Source of the DNA: Bacillus sp. FJAT-26390
GTDB lineage: Bacteria; Bacillota; Bacilli; Paenibacillales; Paenibacillaceae
NCBI RefSeq assembly: GCF_001682865.1
Contig: NZ_MAQX01000035.1
Coordinates: 1 to 64,000, forward strand
Direction: 5' to 3'
DNA: 64,000 nt
Part shown: positions 8,627 through 16,988 of the stretch, piece by piece
How the letters are laid out: every line of letters begins with the position of its first letter
Position numbering within the stretch: position 1 is the first letter of the stretch
Position numbers and translations under genes: made by a program
The notes under the pieces: generated by a model
Databases searched by the model: none
Seen by the model: only the letters and a program-made list of their open reading frames with translations
Told to the model about the DNA's origin: nothing

Positions 8627-9010
8627 TTAAATCCAAGCTTTTAGATTAACCTGACGAATAAAGTCCGCTGGGCTAAGCGGTTCCTTGCCCGTATTTTCCG
8701 GTTCTGGCTCGATCTCGTTCTCGCCATTCATAATGCGTTTAAACAATTCCTCATTATGAGTCGCAAGCGCAAAATCGATTAGCGCCTCCCGCTCGATGCG
8801 GTCAACCTCATCCTGAATAAGCACCTCTTCAAGCTCCACGTCTTCATCAGGAATAAGGAAGTTCCGATTAGCCGATGGGACTCTCAGCACATAATCAAAT
8901 ACATTATCCGCATTGCGGTCGTAAGCTATTATATAACCATGTTCTCCGATGGGAAGGTTTTGTTCATATTGGTCAGCCACTATGACGACCTTTGTGCCTA
9001 ATTGTAGCAT
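8627..9010 (-). CDS. conserved hypothetical protein
   Basis: 127 residues. I do not recognise a named family. The first 60 residues look like a small beta barrel with a GEHGYIIAYDRN turn and could be KOW/SH3-like; the rest is acidic and helical, ending in a Pro/Glu-rich linker and a short hydrophobic tail. There is no signal peptide or membrane segment, so it is probably cytoplasmic. The frame is open to 9049, but the ATG at 9010 has AGGAG 9 bases upstream and is preferred. It appears to be a single-gene unit with its own terminator. Confidence 0.7.
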   Translation of the reverse strand: MLQLGTKVVIVADQYEQNLPIGEHGYIIAYDRNADNVFDYVLRVPSANRNFLIPDEDVELEEVLIQDEVDRIEREALIDFALATHNEELFKRIMNGENEIEPEPENTGKEPLSPADFIRQVNLKAWI

Positions 9011-9115
9011 CGTCCTCAACTCCTGTTTCTTCGCCGCTGATTCTTTCACTACTATCCTACTAAAAAATAATAGCGGTGTCCAATCGAAGAATGAGTTGAT
9101 AGAGTTGCCTTCCTT

Positions 9116-9961
9116 TTATTCGACTGCCGAGCTTCTGCGAAGCACCCATGCGGATAAGGCAACAGCGGCTGCAATCCCGATAATGGTCAGCGTTACCGCC
9201 AAACCGAATCGACTAACATTTACTATCCCTGAGGACACCGATGCATAAGCAAAGCCGCTCAGCGCGCCCGGACTCCACCCGAGCTGCTCTGGGAAAAGGC
9301 TTGCCAGCAGCGTAAGCGCAACCGCGCCGCCAAGCGCCGTGAAAGCCGCCGCTGCCGGACTGCGCAGCAACGCGCTGAAGAGAATCGTGAGCGTAACCAG
9401 AAACGACAGCCATAAGCCGAATATGAGCAAGCTGCCGATCATTTTGGAGAAAGAAACTTCATCAAATAAAAGTGCTGTATAATACCAGGCAGCAAAATAG
9501 CCCAGAGTCAAAGCGCCCCAAGTAAGGAGCAGCATCGCCGTCCATTTGGAGCTTATAAAGGAGAGCACGGAAACCGGCTTCACAAGGATGAGCGAAGCTG
9601 TACCGCTATTGCGCTCACCCGACACCGTGCCCATGCAGACGAGTACAATAACAAGAACGCCTAGCGTGCCGAATTGCTGGAGCGTTTGAGCAAGCACTTC
9701 AGAACCGTTCGGCATCGGAATTTCAATAACCGTTCCTTCCGGCAGGCTGCCGGCTTTCTCTAATATGATCGGCATAAAATAAGTTGACACTGGCTGCATG
9801 ATGCCAAGCAATATAAAAACAAGCGGTACCCAAAGCAGCTTGTAGCTTCGAACCAGCTCCAGCAGCTCCTTCTGAACCATGACGGTAAAACGGGTGAAAT
9901 GGGATGAATAAGCCCGCTCCATCGTTCCGCGATGAACATGTCCTAGCGCCTTCGTACTCAT
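9116..9961 (-). CDS. yxlG: ABC-2 type permease, YxlG-like
   Basis: 281 residues with six hydrophobic helices and a large loop after the first (PEGTVIEIPMPNGSEVLAQT). The segment GTVSGERNSGTASLILVKP is typical of ABC-2 permeases. It is the last gene of a sigma-Y-type operon, and its ATG overlaps the ATPase stop by 4 bases (ATGA). With the preceding ATPase it forms an exporter; the substrate is unknown, but the operon's regulation suggests envelope or toxin stress. The symbol rests on operon synteny more than on sequence. Confidence 0.8.
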   Translation of the reverse strand: MSTKALGHVHRGTMERAYSSHFTRFTVMVQKELLELVRSYKLLWVPLVFILLGIMQPVSTYFMPIILEKAGSLPEGTVIEIPMPNGSEVLAQTLQQFGTLGVLVIVLVCMGTVSGERNSGTASLILVKPVSVLSFISSKWTAMLLLTWGALTLGYFAAWYYTALLFDEVSFSKMIGSLLIFGLWLSFLVTLTILFSALLRSPAAAAFTALGGAVALTLLASLFPEQLGWSPGALSGFAYASVSSGIVNVSRFGLAVTLTIIGIAAAVALSAWVLRRSSAVE

Positions 9962-10908
9962 TGGGTCACCACTTTCATAAATAAATCCTCTAGTGTCGTA
10001 TGGCCGACTTCCAATCTGCTTACCTTAACCTGCTCTCTGGTCAGCTCCTCCAACAAGCTGCGCCTTGCTGCATCCACTTCGTTAACGGTGAAGCGTGCGA
10101 TCCCATTCTCCAGCTGGACAGACTGAAATAAGCTAGCCTTGCCTTCAGCACTCCCCTTTGGAAGAATGCGCGCCATATAAGAGTTTAGCCAGCTCTCAGA
10201 CTTCGAGTCACGCTCAAGCTGGAGCTCAATGACCGGTTGGCGATGGTCCTTGCGGATTGTCTCAATTTCCCCTTGCAGCGCCACCTGCCCATTTCGAATA
10301 ATGATGACATCATCGCATAGCTCCTCCGCATCATGCAGCACATGCGTGGAGAACAGCACCGTCGTTTCCTGCTTCAGCTCTCGTAGAAGCTCAAGCACCT
10401 CCCTGCGGCCAAGCGGATCCAACGCCGATACCGGCTCATCCATAACAAGCAGCCGAGGCTGATGCACAAGCGCTTGAGCAAGGCCAAGACGCTGCTTCAT
10501 GCCTCCTGAATAGGAGCCGATCCGTCTCTTGGCGGCGCCAGAAATTCCAACCCGCTCTAAAAGCTCCTTCGCGCGTGTTTTTGCGGTTGCGGCGCTAAGG
10601 CCGCATAATCTTCCCGCATAAATGACGTATTCGATTCCCGTCATCCATGGATAGAAGGATGGGGCTTGCGGAAGATAGCCGATAAGCGCCCGATGATTAA
10701 TCCCTTGAGCCGATCCCTGAAATTCGAGTTGTCCCGCTGTCGGCTTAAGCAAGCCCGTAATCATCCGAATCGTCGTTGTCTTCCCTGCGCCGTTAGGTCC
10801 AAGCAGCGCAACGCAGTGGCCTTCGGTTATCGAGAAATCGATGCCTGCTACCGCTTTTACCGCACCGAATGTCTGGGTTAAGCCTTTCACCTTAAGCAGT
10901 GTGCTCAT
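9958..10908 (-). CDS. yxlF: ABC transporter ATPase, YxlF-like
   Basis: 316 residues. Walker A is LLGPNGAGKTTTIRMI (about residue 37), the signature is YSGGMKQRLGLAQAL, Walker B is LLVMDEP and the switch His is in FSTHVLHD. A C-terminal domain of about 90 residues follows, as in the CcmA/NatA subfamily. The start is the ATG of MSTLLKVKGLTQTFG with AGGAAGGAGG upstream; the frame extends 27 codons further without support. The start overlaps the end of the PLDc_N-like gene by 4 bases. Confidence 0.92.
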   Translation of the reverse strand: MSTLLKVKGLTQTFGAVKAVAGIDFSITEGHCVALLGPNGAGKTTTIRMITGLLKPTAGQLEFQGSAQGINHRALIGYLPQAPSFYPWMTGIEYVIYAGRLCGLSAATAKTRAKELLERVGISGAAKRRIGSYSGGMKQRLGLAQALVHQPRLLVMDEPVSALDPLGRREVLELLRELKQETTVLFSTHVLHDAEELCDDVIIIRNGQVALQGEIETIRKDHRQPVIELQLERDSKSESWLNSYMARILPKGSAEGKASLFQSVQLENGIARFTVNEVDAARRSLLEELTREQVKVSRLEVGHTTLEDLFMKVVTQ

Positions 10909-11117
10909 CGCTCGTTCCTCCTTCCTGCTATAAAGAAAGCAATCGGTCCAATAATATTCCCAAATATAATAATGAGCGCCCACATCCACTTAGGCCCGCG
11001 CGTGCTCTCGGCTTTCATGCATAAGATCAATGCGATCACCATCAATATCAACTGGATAACGATAATAGGCGCAACGATAGGCAAGATTTGCGATAGTTCG
11101 ATTTGATCATACTTCAT
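10905..11117 (-). CDS. yxlE: small PLDc_N-type membrane protein, YxlE-like
   Basis: 70 residues with two membrane helices (about 12-34 and 45-65). The KWMWALIIIFGNIIGPIAFFI segment is typical of the phospholipase-D-like N-terminal domain found in short membrane proteins. In Bacillus subtilis YxlE sits at the same place in the sigY operon and contributes to negative control of sigma-Y. The 4-base overlap with the ATPase gene implies coupled translation. Confidence 0.82.
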   Translation of the reverse strand: MKYDQIELSQILPIVAPIIVIQLILMVIALILCMKAESTRGPKWMWALIIIFGNIIGPIAFFIAGRRNER

Positions 11118-11156
11118 CCAAATGACCTCCCTACTTATTTAAAGGCAGCCTAGCTG

Positions 11157-11375
11157 CTACTTGTCCTTGTTCCTGTTGCGGCGGAACCAGCCGCTTCTCA
11201 CAAATATGAAATAAAACACAAACGGCATCGGCGTTTGGATTAAACCCCAGATGCCCCAAAGCCAAGGCATGCTGTCCCTTTTTCGAGCGTCAATAAATAA
11301 CCAAGTCGATTGCGCGATCAGCACAGCGGCGAGCAGTATCCAAGCCCAAATGGGTAAAACCTTTAGCTCCTCCAT
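11157..11375 (-). CDS. yxlD: small membrane protein, YxlD-like
   Basis: 72 residues with two hydrophobic helices (about 8-26 and 38-58), a conserved-looking FIDARKRDSMPWLWGIWGLIQ loop and a basic C-terminus. Its position between the YxlC-like and YxlE-like genes, and its size, fit YxlD, a sigma-Y regulator in Bacillus subtilis. The ATG at 11375 has GAAGGAAGG upstream and overlaps the preceding gene's end by 13 bases; an open frame to 11540 is not used. Confidence 0.78.
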   Translation of the reverse strand: MEELKVLPIWAWILLAAVLIAQSTWLFIDARKRDSMPWLWGIWGLIQTPMPFVFYFIFVRSGWFRRNRNKDK

Positions 11376-11701
11376 GTCCGTACCTTCCTTCGGCCAAATG
11401 TGATGCTGACAAATCCGATGCCGCCTGCTGCAATGAGAGTTTGAAGGACGGCAAACCAGACCCAGCTCCGGTCCAGCATCCACAGCATCAAGCCTAAAAC
11501 AAGGCAGCCCGTCAGCCAGAACAAGAGGAGTTCCTTCCATAACCCCCGCTTCATCTCTTGCTTACGCCCCTCTACGAATGCTTCGAACTGCTGCAGATCG
11601 GGAACGTTCGGTGCATGAGTGGCGTCAAAACGGTTCACCGCTTCTTTAAACTGATCGTCGAACCACTGCTGATCGTAATCTTCCTCTTTAGGCTTCTTCA
11701 T
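11363..11701 (-). CDS. yxlC: probable anti-sigma-Y membrane protein, YxlC-like
   Basis: 112 residues: an acidic soluble N-terminus (about 1-55), two membrane helices (about 57-77 and 82-102) and a basic tail. The size, topology and place directly after the ECF sigma gene match YxlC, the main negative regulator of sigma-Y in Bacillus subtilis. The start ATG lies inside the end of the sigma gene (14-base overlap) with AAGGAG upstream, so sigma and anti-sigma are translationally coupled. Confidence 0.8.
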   Translation of the reverse strand: MKKPKEEDYDQQWFDDQFKEAVNRFDATHAPNVPDLQQFEAFVEGRKQEMKRGLWKELLLFWLTGCLVLGLMLWMLDRSWVWFAVLQTLIAAGGIGFVSITFGRRKVRTWRS

Positions 11702-12221
11702 GCTCCGTTAGCTCCTTCCGCAGCTGCTTCAAACCATTATGCAGCCTTGATTTTACCGTTCCTACGGGAATGTCCAGCATGGTGGAGATCTCCTCCTGCG
11801 CATAGCCGTAATAATACTTGAGCAGCACCGGTATTCGGATATCGCTGCTTAACTCGCCTAACGCTTGAAGCGCTGCCGGCCAATCATCCCCGCGCTGCAA
11901 CGTTTCAAAACGTATAGCATGCATCGACTGCTCCGACTGGATCCAATTTTTCTCCAGCTCATTGCGACGAATGCGGTCGACGACGAGTCTCGAAGCAATC
12001 GTAATGAGCCATGTCGAAAATCTAGCTTTATATTGAAAAGTCGCTATTTTCTCAATTGCCTTCAGCATCGTCTCCTGCGTAATATCCTCCGCACGGGTTT
12101 TGTTCATCGTAACCTTTAACACGTATTGATATAAAAAAGAATAATGCTGTCTCAGCAGTTCAGAGAGCGCTCGCGAATCGCCGCGAACTGCTTGTTTAAT
12201 CAGTCCCGTCTCGTCATGCAC
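11688..12221 (-). CDS. sigY: ECF sigma factor, sigma-Y-like
   Basis: 177 residues, near the 178 of Bacillus subtilis sigma-Y. Region 2 contains AEDITQETMLKAIEKIATFQ and FSTWLITIASRLVVDRIRR; region 4 contains GYAQEEISTMLDIPVGTVKSRLHNGL. It directs RNA polymerase to a small regulon including its own operon. The start is GTG with AGGAGG 10 bases upstream. The whole downstream order (yxlC, D, E, F, G equivalents) is preserved, which makes the assignment firm. Confidence 0.9.
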   Translation of the reverse strand: MHDETGLIKQAVRGDSRALSELLRQHYSFLYQYVLKVTMNKTRAEDITQETMLKAIEKIATFQYKARFSTWLITIASRLVVDRIRRNELEKNWIQSEQSMHAIRFETLQRGDDWPAALQALGELSSDIRIPVLLKYYYGYAQEEISTMLDIPVGTVKSRLHNGLKQLRKELTEHEEA

Positions 12222-12260
12222 GAGCGCGTAACCTCCTTTTGTTCAACCGGTTATAGCTAT

Positions 12261-12286
12261 GACGTTTAATGGTTTCATTTCGTTCA
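12261..12286 (-). promoter_or_regulatory. sigma-Y autoregulatory promoter
   Basis: Minus strand: TGAACG (12281-12286), exactly 16 bases, then CGTC (12261-12264), about 40 bases upstream of the sigma gene. To my recollection these are the -35 and -10 elements reported for the Bacillus subtilis sigY autoregulatory promoter. Confidence 0.85.
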
Positions 12287-12310
12287 CTCTGGTCAGAAAG
12301 TTTTTTTTAT

Positions 12311-12352
12311 AAAAAAAACAACTGCGGAAGCGGCAAGCTCTTCAGCAGCTGT
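12311..12352 (-). terminator. terminator of the M24 peptidase-ydbST unit
   Basis: Minus strand: ACAGCTGC pairs with GCAGTTGT (one G-U), with an imperfect inner stem, followed by eight T's. It lies just after the ydbT-like stop. Confidence 0.85.
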
Positions 12353-12370
12353 TTATAGGCATCATTTATT

Positions 12371-13906
12371 TTATGTCTTGCGTTGACTGCGGCTGTACCA
12401 ATGCCATACGGGTTCAACATCCTTGCGGTCAAGACACTTTACGCTGTAATCAAACGGGCTTCCCATCGTACGTACCGAAAGCGTTAGCAGCTTCTTGCGC
12501 TGCTGCCCAATCGTACGGTTCACCCGCATCGTTTGAATCTGAGGACGCCGAATCAGATAAGTGGTTCTCGAAACAAACCGATTGCGAAGCGTCAATTGGC
12601 CCTCGTCCAGCTTAACGCCTGCCGCGTTATAACTGCTTTTTCTCCACCATAGAACGATAGGCACGAGCAGCAGCGACCATAAACCGCCAGCTTTAAAAAA
12701 TAGAATGAACGCGGCGCATACGAGCAAAGTAAACAGAAGCTCTATTCTAACGTAGTATAGCAGCGCGCGCTTCGGAGCGCCCGTTATATGAGCATTGGGA
12801 GGAAGCTTTACCTGCGGAACAAAATCGTTCAGCACCTGCTGAATCGCAGAGCGTTTGAGAAAAGGATGCAGCATTAGCTGCTCTTTCTTGTCCGACGACA
12901 CGATCTGAAGCTGTATTTCAGCATAACCAAAGGCTTGGCGAAGCAATCCTTCCTTGATGACGACAGCCTGCACCTTTTTGGGATCAAATACGAACGTTTT
13001 TTTCTCCAGCAGCCCGTAGGAGACTGAAATTTGTCTGCCATCCTTCTTTACTGAGAAGCCGCTGTATTTTAAAACATACAATACGATTGAAAGCAGCCAT
13101 GCGAAGCCAATTCCGGCTACGATCAAAACAAAGATAAGAATAAAGTTTGTCATTAAGCTAGCTGAATCTTTAACGACGTTCTCGAAAAAATGGTCTGGCA
13201 GAAGCACATTGACGAGATCATCCGCCAAAGAAAACAAACCGACCATAAACGCCGCAACTAGTCCAAAGTTCATCGAGGTCGCTGCCGCTTGAATCAGCTG
13301 TGTTGCATTTAGCGTAATGGCAGGCATTTTCCTGCTTGGTTCAGCTGGAGCCGCCTGCGTGAGCGGCTTGTCGTTCATTTTGACAATCAGCTGCTGCTCT
13401 GCTGACACGCTTTCCGGTACAGCGTTTACAAGCGCTGCAGCGTCAGCAGGCTGGGCTTTAGACGAAGCTTGCCTTCTCAGTATTTGCTGGATGTCATTCG
13501 CCGCTTCTAGGGAGAGTGCCGGCAAAATGCCGTCCGCCTTCTTGTTGCCGCCAGGCGTCTCGATCTTAACCTGCGCTACTCTAAGTATCCGTTGGATAAA
13601 AGGCTGCTCCACATTTACAGAATGGATGCGTCCATAATAGATCGTCTTCTCGTCCCGGAACATCCAGCCCTTGCGGATGATGATCCGGTCCTCTTCCAGC
13701 CAAAAGCCAAAACGCCGCCACTCCAAATAGCTGAACACGAGTATGACCGCTGCCAGCGCGGAAGCGCCTGCATACCAATACCATGCAAGACCGCTCCAAT
13801 CCTTGCCTCTAACTAAACCAATCAATATAACGGGAATGAACCCCTTAATCGTATTCAGCAGCCCGAATAAAATGTAAATGGGATGAAGCGTACGGCGCTC
13901 ACTCAT
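12371..13906 (-). CDS. ydbT: PH-domain membrane protein, YdbT-like
   Basis: About 511 residues. Three bacterial PH (bPH2/DUF304) segments are interspersed with membrane helix pairs: helices near 15-50 then PH (about 55-140), helices near 220-280 then PH (about 290-360), helices near 380-410 then PH (about 415-500). Recurrent motifs are GWMFRDEKTIYYGRIHSV, YGLLEKKTFVFDPKKVQAV and LRNRFVSRTTYLIRRPQIQ. In Bacillus subtilis the ydbST pair is linked to resistance to some antimicrobial peptides. The second of two close ATGs (13906) is chosen because GGTGG is 9 bases upstream. It overlaps the ydbS-like stop. Confidence 0.87.
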   Translation of the reverse strand: MSERRTLHPIYILFGLLNTIKGFIPVILIGLVRGKDWSGLAWYWYAGASALAAVILVFSYLEWRRFGFWLEEDRIIIRKGWMFRDEKTIYYGRIHSVNVEQPFIQRILRVAQVKIETPGGNKKADGILPALSLEAANDIQQILRRQASSKAQPADAAALVNAVPESVSAEQQLIVKMNDKPLTQAAPAEPSRKMPAITLNATQLIQAAATSMNFGLVAAFMVGLFSLADDLVNVLLPDHFFENVVKDSASLMTNFILIFVLIVAGIGFAWLLSIVLYVLKYSGFSVKKDGRQISVSYGLLEKKTFVFDPKKVQAVVIKEGLLRQAFGYAEIQLQIVSSDKKEQLMLHPFLKRSAIQQVLNDFVPQVKLPPNAHITGAPKRALLYYVRIELLFTLLVCAAFILFFKAGGLWSLLLVPIVLWWRKSSYNAAGVKLDEGQLTLRNRFVSRTTYLIRRPQIQTMRVNRTIGQQRKKLLTLSVRTMGSPFDYSVKCLDRKDVEPVWHWYSRSQRKT

Positions 13907-14378
13907 CCTTATCATCCACCTTAGCCAATATCCCGATTTGCCGTTTCAACTGCTGCGCCTCGCTCTGTTTTAAGCCCTTAATTTGATGCGTGGTAGCAGC
14001 AGTTACAATCGATACGCTGGCCAGATCGTATTTGCGCATGAGCGGCCCGCTTTCAAGCTCGACATGCTGTACTCGAACCATTGGAACGAGTACATTTTTT
14101 ATGAAGATAAGGCCAGTTTGTATTTCAATCTCATCATCAAACAGCTCGTATCGAAATCTTGTCGTCATCATTTGAGGAAATGTCCAGGTAAAAAGTATCG
14201 CTGTAACGATAAAAATGAATAGAGCGATCCAGCCGGGGACAAGCGTCCAATCCCAAATGATCGCCATCGTAAAATAGGCGATGATTAGAGCCAGAAATAT
14301 GCCGTTTGTAATGAGCTCAGTAATGCGATAAACGGTTATGTAATCACGGTGAAGCCGTTTGGTCAACTCCCGATCCAT
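13899..14378 (-). CDS. ydbS: PH-domain membrane protein, YdbS-like
   Basis: 159 residues, the length of Bacillus subtilis YdbS. Two adjacent membrane helices (about 24-68) are followed by one bPH2 domain (about 70-150) with EIQTGLIFIKNVLVPMVRVQ. It presumably acts with the overlapping YdbT-like partner in the membrane. AAAGGGGG precedes the ATG. It begins 24 bases after the M24 peptidase, so the three genes probably share a transcript. Confidence 0.88.
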   Translation of the reverse strand: MDRELTKRLHRDYITVYRITELITNGIFLALIIAYFTMAIIWDWTLVPGWIALFIFIVTAILFTWTFPQMMTTRFRYELFDDEIEIQTGLIFIKNVLVPMVRVQHVELESGPLMRKYDLASVSIVTAATTHQIKGLKQSEAQQLKRQIGILAKVDDKDE

Positions 14379-14402
14379 TTGATCGATCCCCCTTTCATTG
14401 GT

Positions 14403-15626
14403 CTAAGGCAAAACAATAAGCTCCGCCTTCGTTTTTGTGAGCGCTTTGGCACCTTGCTCCGAAATGAAGTAGCTGTTCTCAATGCCAACGACGCCCTGAC
14501 CTGGAAAAGTGAATTTTGGCTCTACGGCAATGACCATGCCCGCCGCCAGCGGCGTCTGAAAGCCCCTGGCAAGCACCGGCCATTCATCGATTTCAAGTCC
14601 TATGCCATGTCCTAAAAACTTGGCTTGATCCGCGCCGAATCCCATAAAATGATCCGATAACTGCGCAGCAGCGCATCTAGCTAATGCGTCCTCGTACAGC
14701 TTTGAACAAAGCGTGCCGGGAACCATGAGCCGCTCTGCCGCGCCAATAACGGCTTCCGATACCTCATATGCATGCTGAAGCGTTTCCGATAGCTCGCCAA
14801 TCACGGCCGTACGAGTCTGATCGATGACATATCCGTCTACACAACAGCCGATATCGATTAGAATAGGCTCGTTACGCTTAATAATCGACCTGCTAACGCT
14901 TTGCGGAGACGAAGCTCCAAGACCAAGGCCGCCTGCCGGTCCGTCAAAATAAGATGGAATCGCCGCCGCTGCTCCCGAAATGACCATGCCGGTCGTAATC
15001 TCTTGATTGTAGCCTCGCATTCGCATTAAGCCGATATGCCCGCGCTTGCGAAGCTCATACTCCACGCGCGCCATCCACTCTAGCTCGGAGATGCCTTCCT
15101 TCAATTCGTCTAATGCCTCGTTCAGCGCTTCTGCTACAACCTCTGCAGCCGCTTCAATCCGGCTTACCTCCCAAGGCGCTTTAATCATGCGCAGCGTGCG
15201 AATGATGGCTGAGCCGTCTATCAGCTCGCAGCGGCCCGCCTTGCCAAGTAGCTCGGAGAGCTTTATGTAAAGCTGCGCAGGAAGCACATCCAGATCGGCT
15301 GCTATTCGCAGCTCAGATCCTTTAACAAACAAATACGGATAGTTCTGCGCCAGCGTTTCTCCAAAAAGACGAAAAGCACCAAGCTCTGCCACCTGAACAA
15401 CTGTCTCCTGTCTCGCGCGCGATACGCTGCGCCGAACGTAAAAGGTAGGCTCGCCCGTGCTTGGAACGAACAAATATCCATTTTGCATAGACCCGCTTAA
15501 ATAGTAAAGATCAACATTTTGAGTGAGCAAAAAAGCATCGATTTGCTCTGCCTTCATCGCTATCTGTAAAGAACGGATTCTCTGCTTGATAAGCTCGGCA
15601 GGAATGTCCGGAAGTATGTCCATCAT
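14403..15626 (-). CDS. M24 family Xaa-Pro peptidase
   Basis: 407 residues. The N-terminal creatinase-like domain (about 10-150) has the LTQNVDLYYLSGSMQNGYLF stretch. The C-terminal pita-bread metallopeptidase domain has the expected metal ligands: Asp in PILIDIGCCVDGYVIDQTRT, His in FLGHGIGLEIDEWP, Glu in MVIAVEPKFTFPGQGVVGIENSY. It probably cleaves X-Pro bonds in cytoplasmic peptides. AGGAG lies about 12 bases before the ATG. It is the first gene of a unit with ydbS and ydbT; no functional link is evident. Confidence 0.92.
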   Translation of the reverse strand: MMDILPDIPAELIKQRIRSLQIAMKAEQIDAFLLTQNVDLYYLSGSMQNGYLFVPSTGEPTFYVRRSVSRARQETVVQVAELGAFRLFGETLAQNYPYLFVKGSELRIAADLDVLPAQLYIKLSELLGKAGRCELIDGSAIIRTLRMIKAPWEVSRIEAAAEVVAEALNEALDELKEGISELEWMARVEYELRKRGHIGLMRMRGYNQEITTGMVISGAAAAIPSYFDGPAGGLGLGASSPQSVSRSIIKRNEPILIDIGCCVDGYVIDQTRTAVIGELSETLQHAYEVSEAVIGAAERLMVPGTLCSKLYEDALARCAAAQLSDHFMGFGADQAKFLGHGIGLEIDEWPVLARGFQTPLAAGMVIAVEPKFTFPGQGVVGIENSYFISEQGAKALTKTKAELIVLP

Positions 15627-15687
15627 ATCAATAATCAGCTCCTAAATAAGTTCCCTCCCCTTATTACATCAATTATCCAGTTTCCCG

Positions 15688-16173
15688 TCAACCTGCAACG
15701 AGCTCGGCAGCCCCCTTTATATTCCATTCAATTGCGTCCAAAACACGAAAGGCACGCGGATAAGCGATATGTACGATCATAATGACGCCCGGCCGCTTCA
15801 GCGTGACCTCATAGTTATAGGCATCATTTCGATAAGCATAAGGAAAAGTTTGATCCGCATTCACGATTTTAAATACGGCAACATATACGCGCTCCTTCAA
15901 AAATGATTCCGGCAAAGGGACGCCTCCTGCGTCCAGCTTTAGGTTCTCCTGCAAATATAAAGCCGCTGCATTTGCCGCCGCATCAGGCTCCAGCCTTAAC
16001 AAGCCTTCGCTAAGCGCTGCCGGATCAAGCTGCTGCGCTGCCGCATGCGCAGCTCGATTAACCGCATGCTTGCCTTGAAATAAAGCTTTCATGGCAAGCT
16101 CCTCCTCCACTTGCAGCAGATGAATCGAAATCCATACCGTCATCATCACTACGATAAGCAGCAGCTTGTACAT
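15688..16173 (-). CDS. Tad-operon membrane-anchored protein (TadE-like/minor pilin candidate)
   Basis: 161 residues with one N-terminal membrane helix (about 3-20) followed by an exported region of about 140 residues with alanine-rich helices and a beta-rich end. It is the last gene of the Tad-like operon. The pattern of an N-terminal helix followed by EEELAMKALFQGKHAVNRAAHAA recalls TadE/TadF pseudopilins and archaeal-type minor pilins, but similarity is weak. GAAGGA precedes the ATG. Likely a minor pilus or surface component. Confidence 0.6.
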   Translation of the reverse strand: MYKLLLIVVMMTVWISIHLLQVEEELAMKALFQGKHAVNRAAHAAAQQLDPAALSEGLLRLEPDAAANAAALYLQENLKLDAGGVPLPESFLKERVYVAVFKIVNADQTFPYAYRNDAYNYEVTLKRPGVIMIVHIAYPRAFRVLDAIEWNIKGAAELVAG

Positions 16174-16194
16174 CGATTCACCCGCTTCCTTCTA

Positions 16195-16620
16195 TCATGG
16201 CACATATTCGCTCATTTTCATTCCAAATGCCCGCATCCGCTCATCTGGCATTGGCGGCGTCAAACCAATTAATCGGTCAATTTCAAATAAATTCTCATAC
16301 GGATAGCTAATCGTTAGCGAAATGCCTGTTCCCCGAATTAATGGTGCATTCGGATCGGAAGCGGCTAGCCCGCTAGTTGCAGCAAGCTCAAAGGCGATGT
16401 CGTCAGCCCGCATGCCAAATCGGGCTAGACGCTGCCTGGACTGCTCTTGCATTTGCTCGCTGATGTAGCCATAATTTCCGCTTGCTCCGATTTCCAGTAA
16501 ATAATCGACCTCCTGCTGCAGAACGGCTTGCCTGACGATGAAAACATGCTTGTAAATAGGAGAGAACATAATCCAGCATAATAGCGCTGCAAACAAGACA
16601 AAAATTAAAATTTGCTTCAT
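16195..16620 (-). CDS. Tad-operon membrane-anchored protein (TadE/F-like candidate)
   Basis: 141 residues. An N-terminal hydrophobic helix (about 3-22) is followed by VFIVRQAVLQQEVDYLLEIG and an exported domain. Its build is the same as the next gene: a single N-terminal anchor, then helices, then strands. The ATG overlaps the stop of the small peptide gene upstream (ATGA), and AGAGGA precedes it, so it is co-translated. Family unknown; pilus context only. Confidence 0.6.
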   Translation of the reverse strand: MKQILIFVLFAALLCWIMFSPIYKHVFIVRQAVLQQEVDYLLEIGASGNYGYISEQMQEQSRQRLARFGMRADDIAFELAATSGLAASDPNAPLIRGTGISLTISYPYENLFEIDRLIGLTPPMPDERMRAFGMKMSEYVP

Positions 16621-16763
16621 GGGTCTATTCCTCTTATGTGGTCGCTGATTGAGCCGCCCGCTCCATCGATCTGCTGCTTCATCCCGCCGTCGCCCTCTGC
16701 GACCGATTGATAAAGAAGAATGACGGTAATAAGCAGCAGCATCGATACGAGTATTCCCCGCAT
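16617..16763 (-). CDS. 48-residue single-helix Tad-operon peptide
   Basis: A short frame with GGAGG suitably placed before the ATG at 16763 and a stop overlapping the next start. The product begins MRGILVSMLLLITVILLYQS, a membrane helix at the very N-terminus, then a hydrophilic Gly-rich tail ending in HIRGIDP. It resembles the peptide encoded just upstream (16805-16954) in length, start, helix and tail. The lack of a Flp-type GxxxxEY processing site argues against a classical Flp pilin. Candidate minor subunit or assembly peptide. Confidence 0.75.
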   Translation of the reverse strand: MRGILVSMLLLITVILLYQSVAEGDGGMKQQIDGAGGSISDHIRGIDP

Positions 16764-16804
16764 ATATGGACACCTCCGCACATTTGCAACTACAAGTCCC
16801 CAGC

Positions 16805-16954
16805 CTATGGGAGAAGCTCGCTGATACGCGTATTAGCCGAAGTGCCTTGCGACGTAATTTGGCTTCTAGTTCCTGTCGTGTCCTGGGCGATGATTGTATT
16901 GAATAGAACAATAACGACAACAAGCATCATGACCGTCATCAAAATATTGCGCAT
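16805..16954 (-). CDS. 49-residue single-helix Tad-operon peptide
   Basis: The ATG at 16954 is preceded by a near-perfect AAAGGAGGTGG. The product starts MRNILMTVMMLVVVIVLFNT and continues with a Thr/Ser/Gly/Gln-rich hydrophilic tail ending RISELLP. It lies 34 bases after the TadC-like gene and 41 bases before the second small peptide. The two share MRxIL starts, an N-terminal helix and a Q-I-x3-G pattern in the tail, so they look like a tandem duplication. In a pilus operon with no other obvious major pilin, this is a good candidate for the structural subunit. Confidence 0.75.
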   Translation of the reverse strand: MRNILMTVMMLVVVIVLFNTIIAQDTTGTRSQITSQGTSANTRISELLP

Positions 16955-16988
16955 GCTACCACCTCCTTTCGTATGCCATCACCATTCG

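Noticed and set aside
15627..15687. Sigma-W promoter before the M24 peptidase and ydbST
   Set aside because: A GGGAAAC-like -35 has no CGTA-type -10 at the proper distance.
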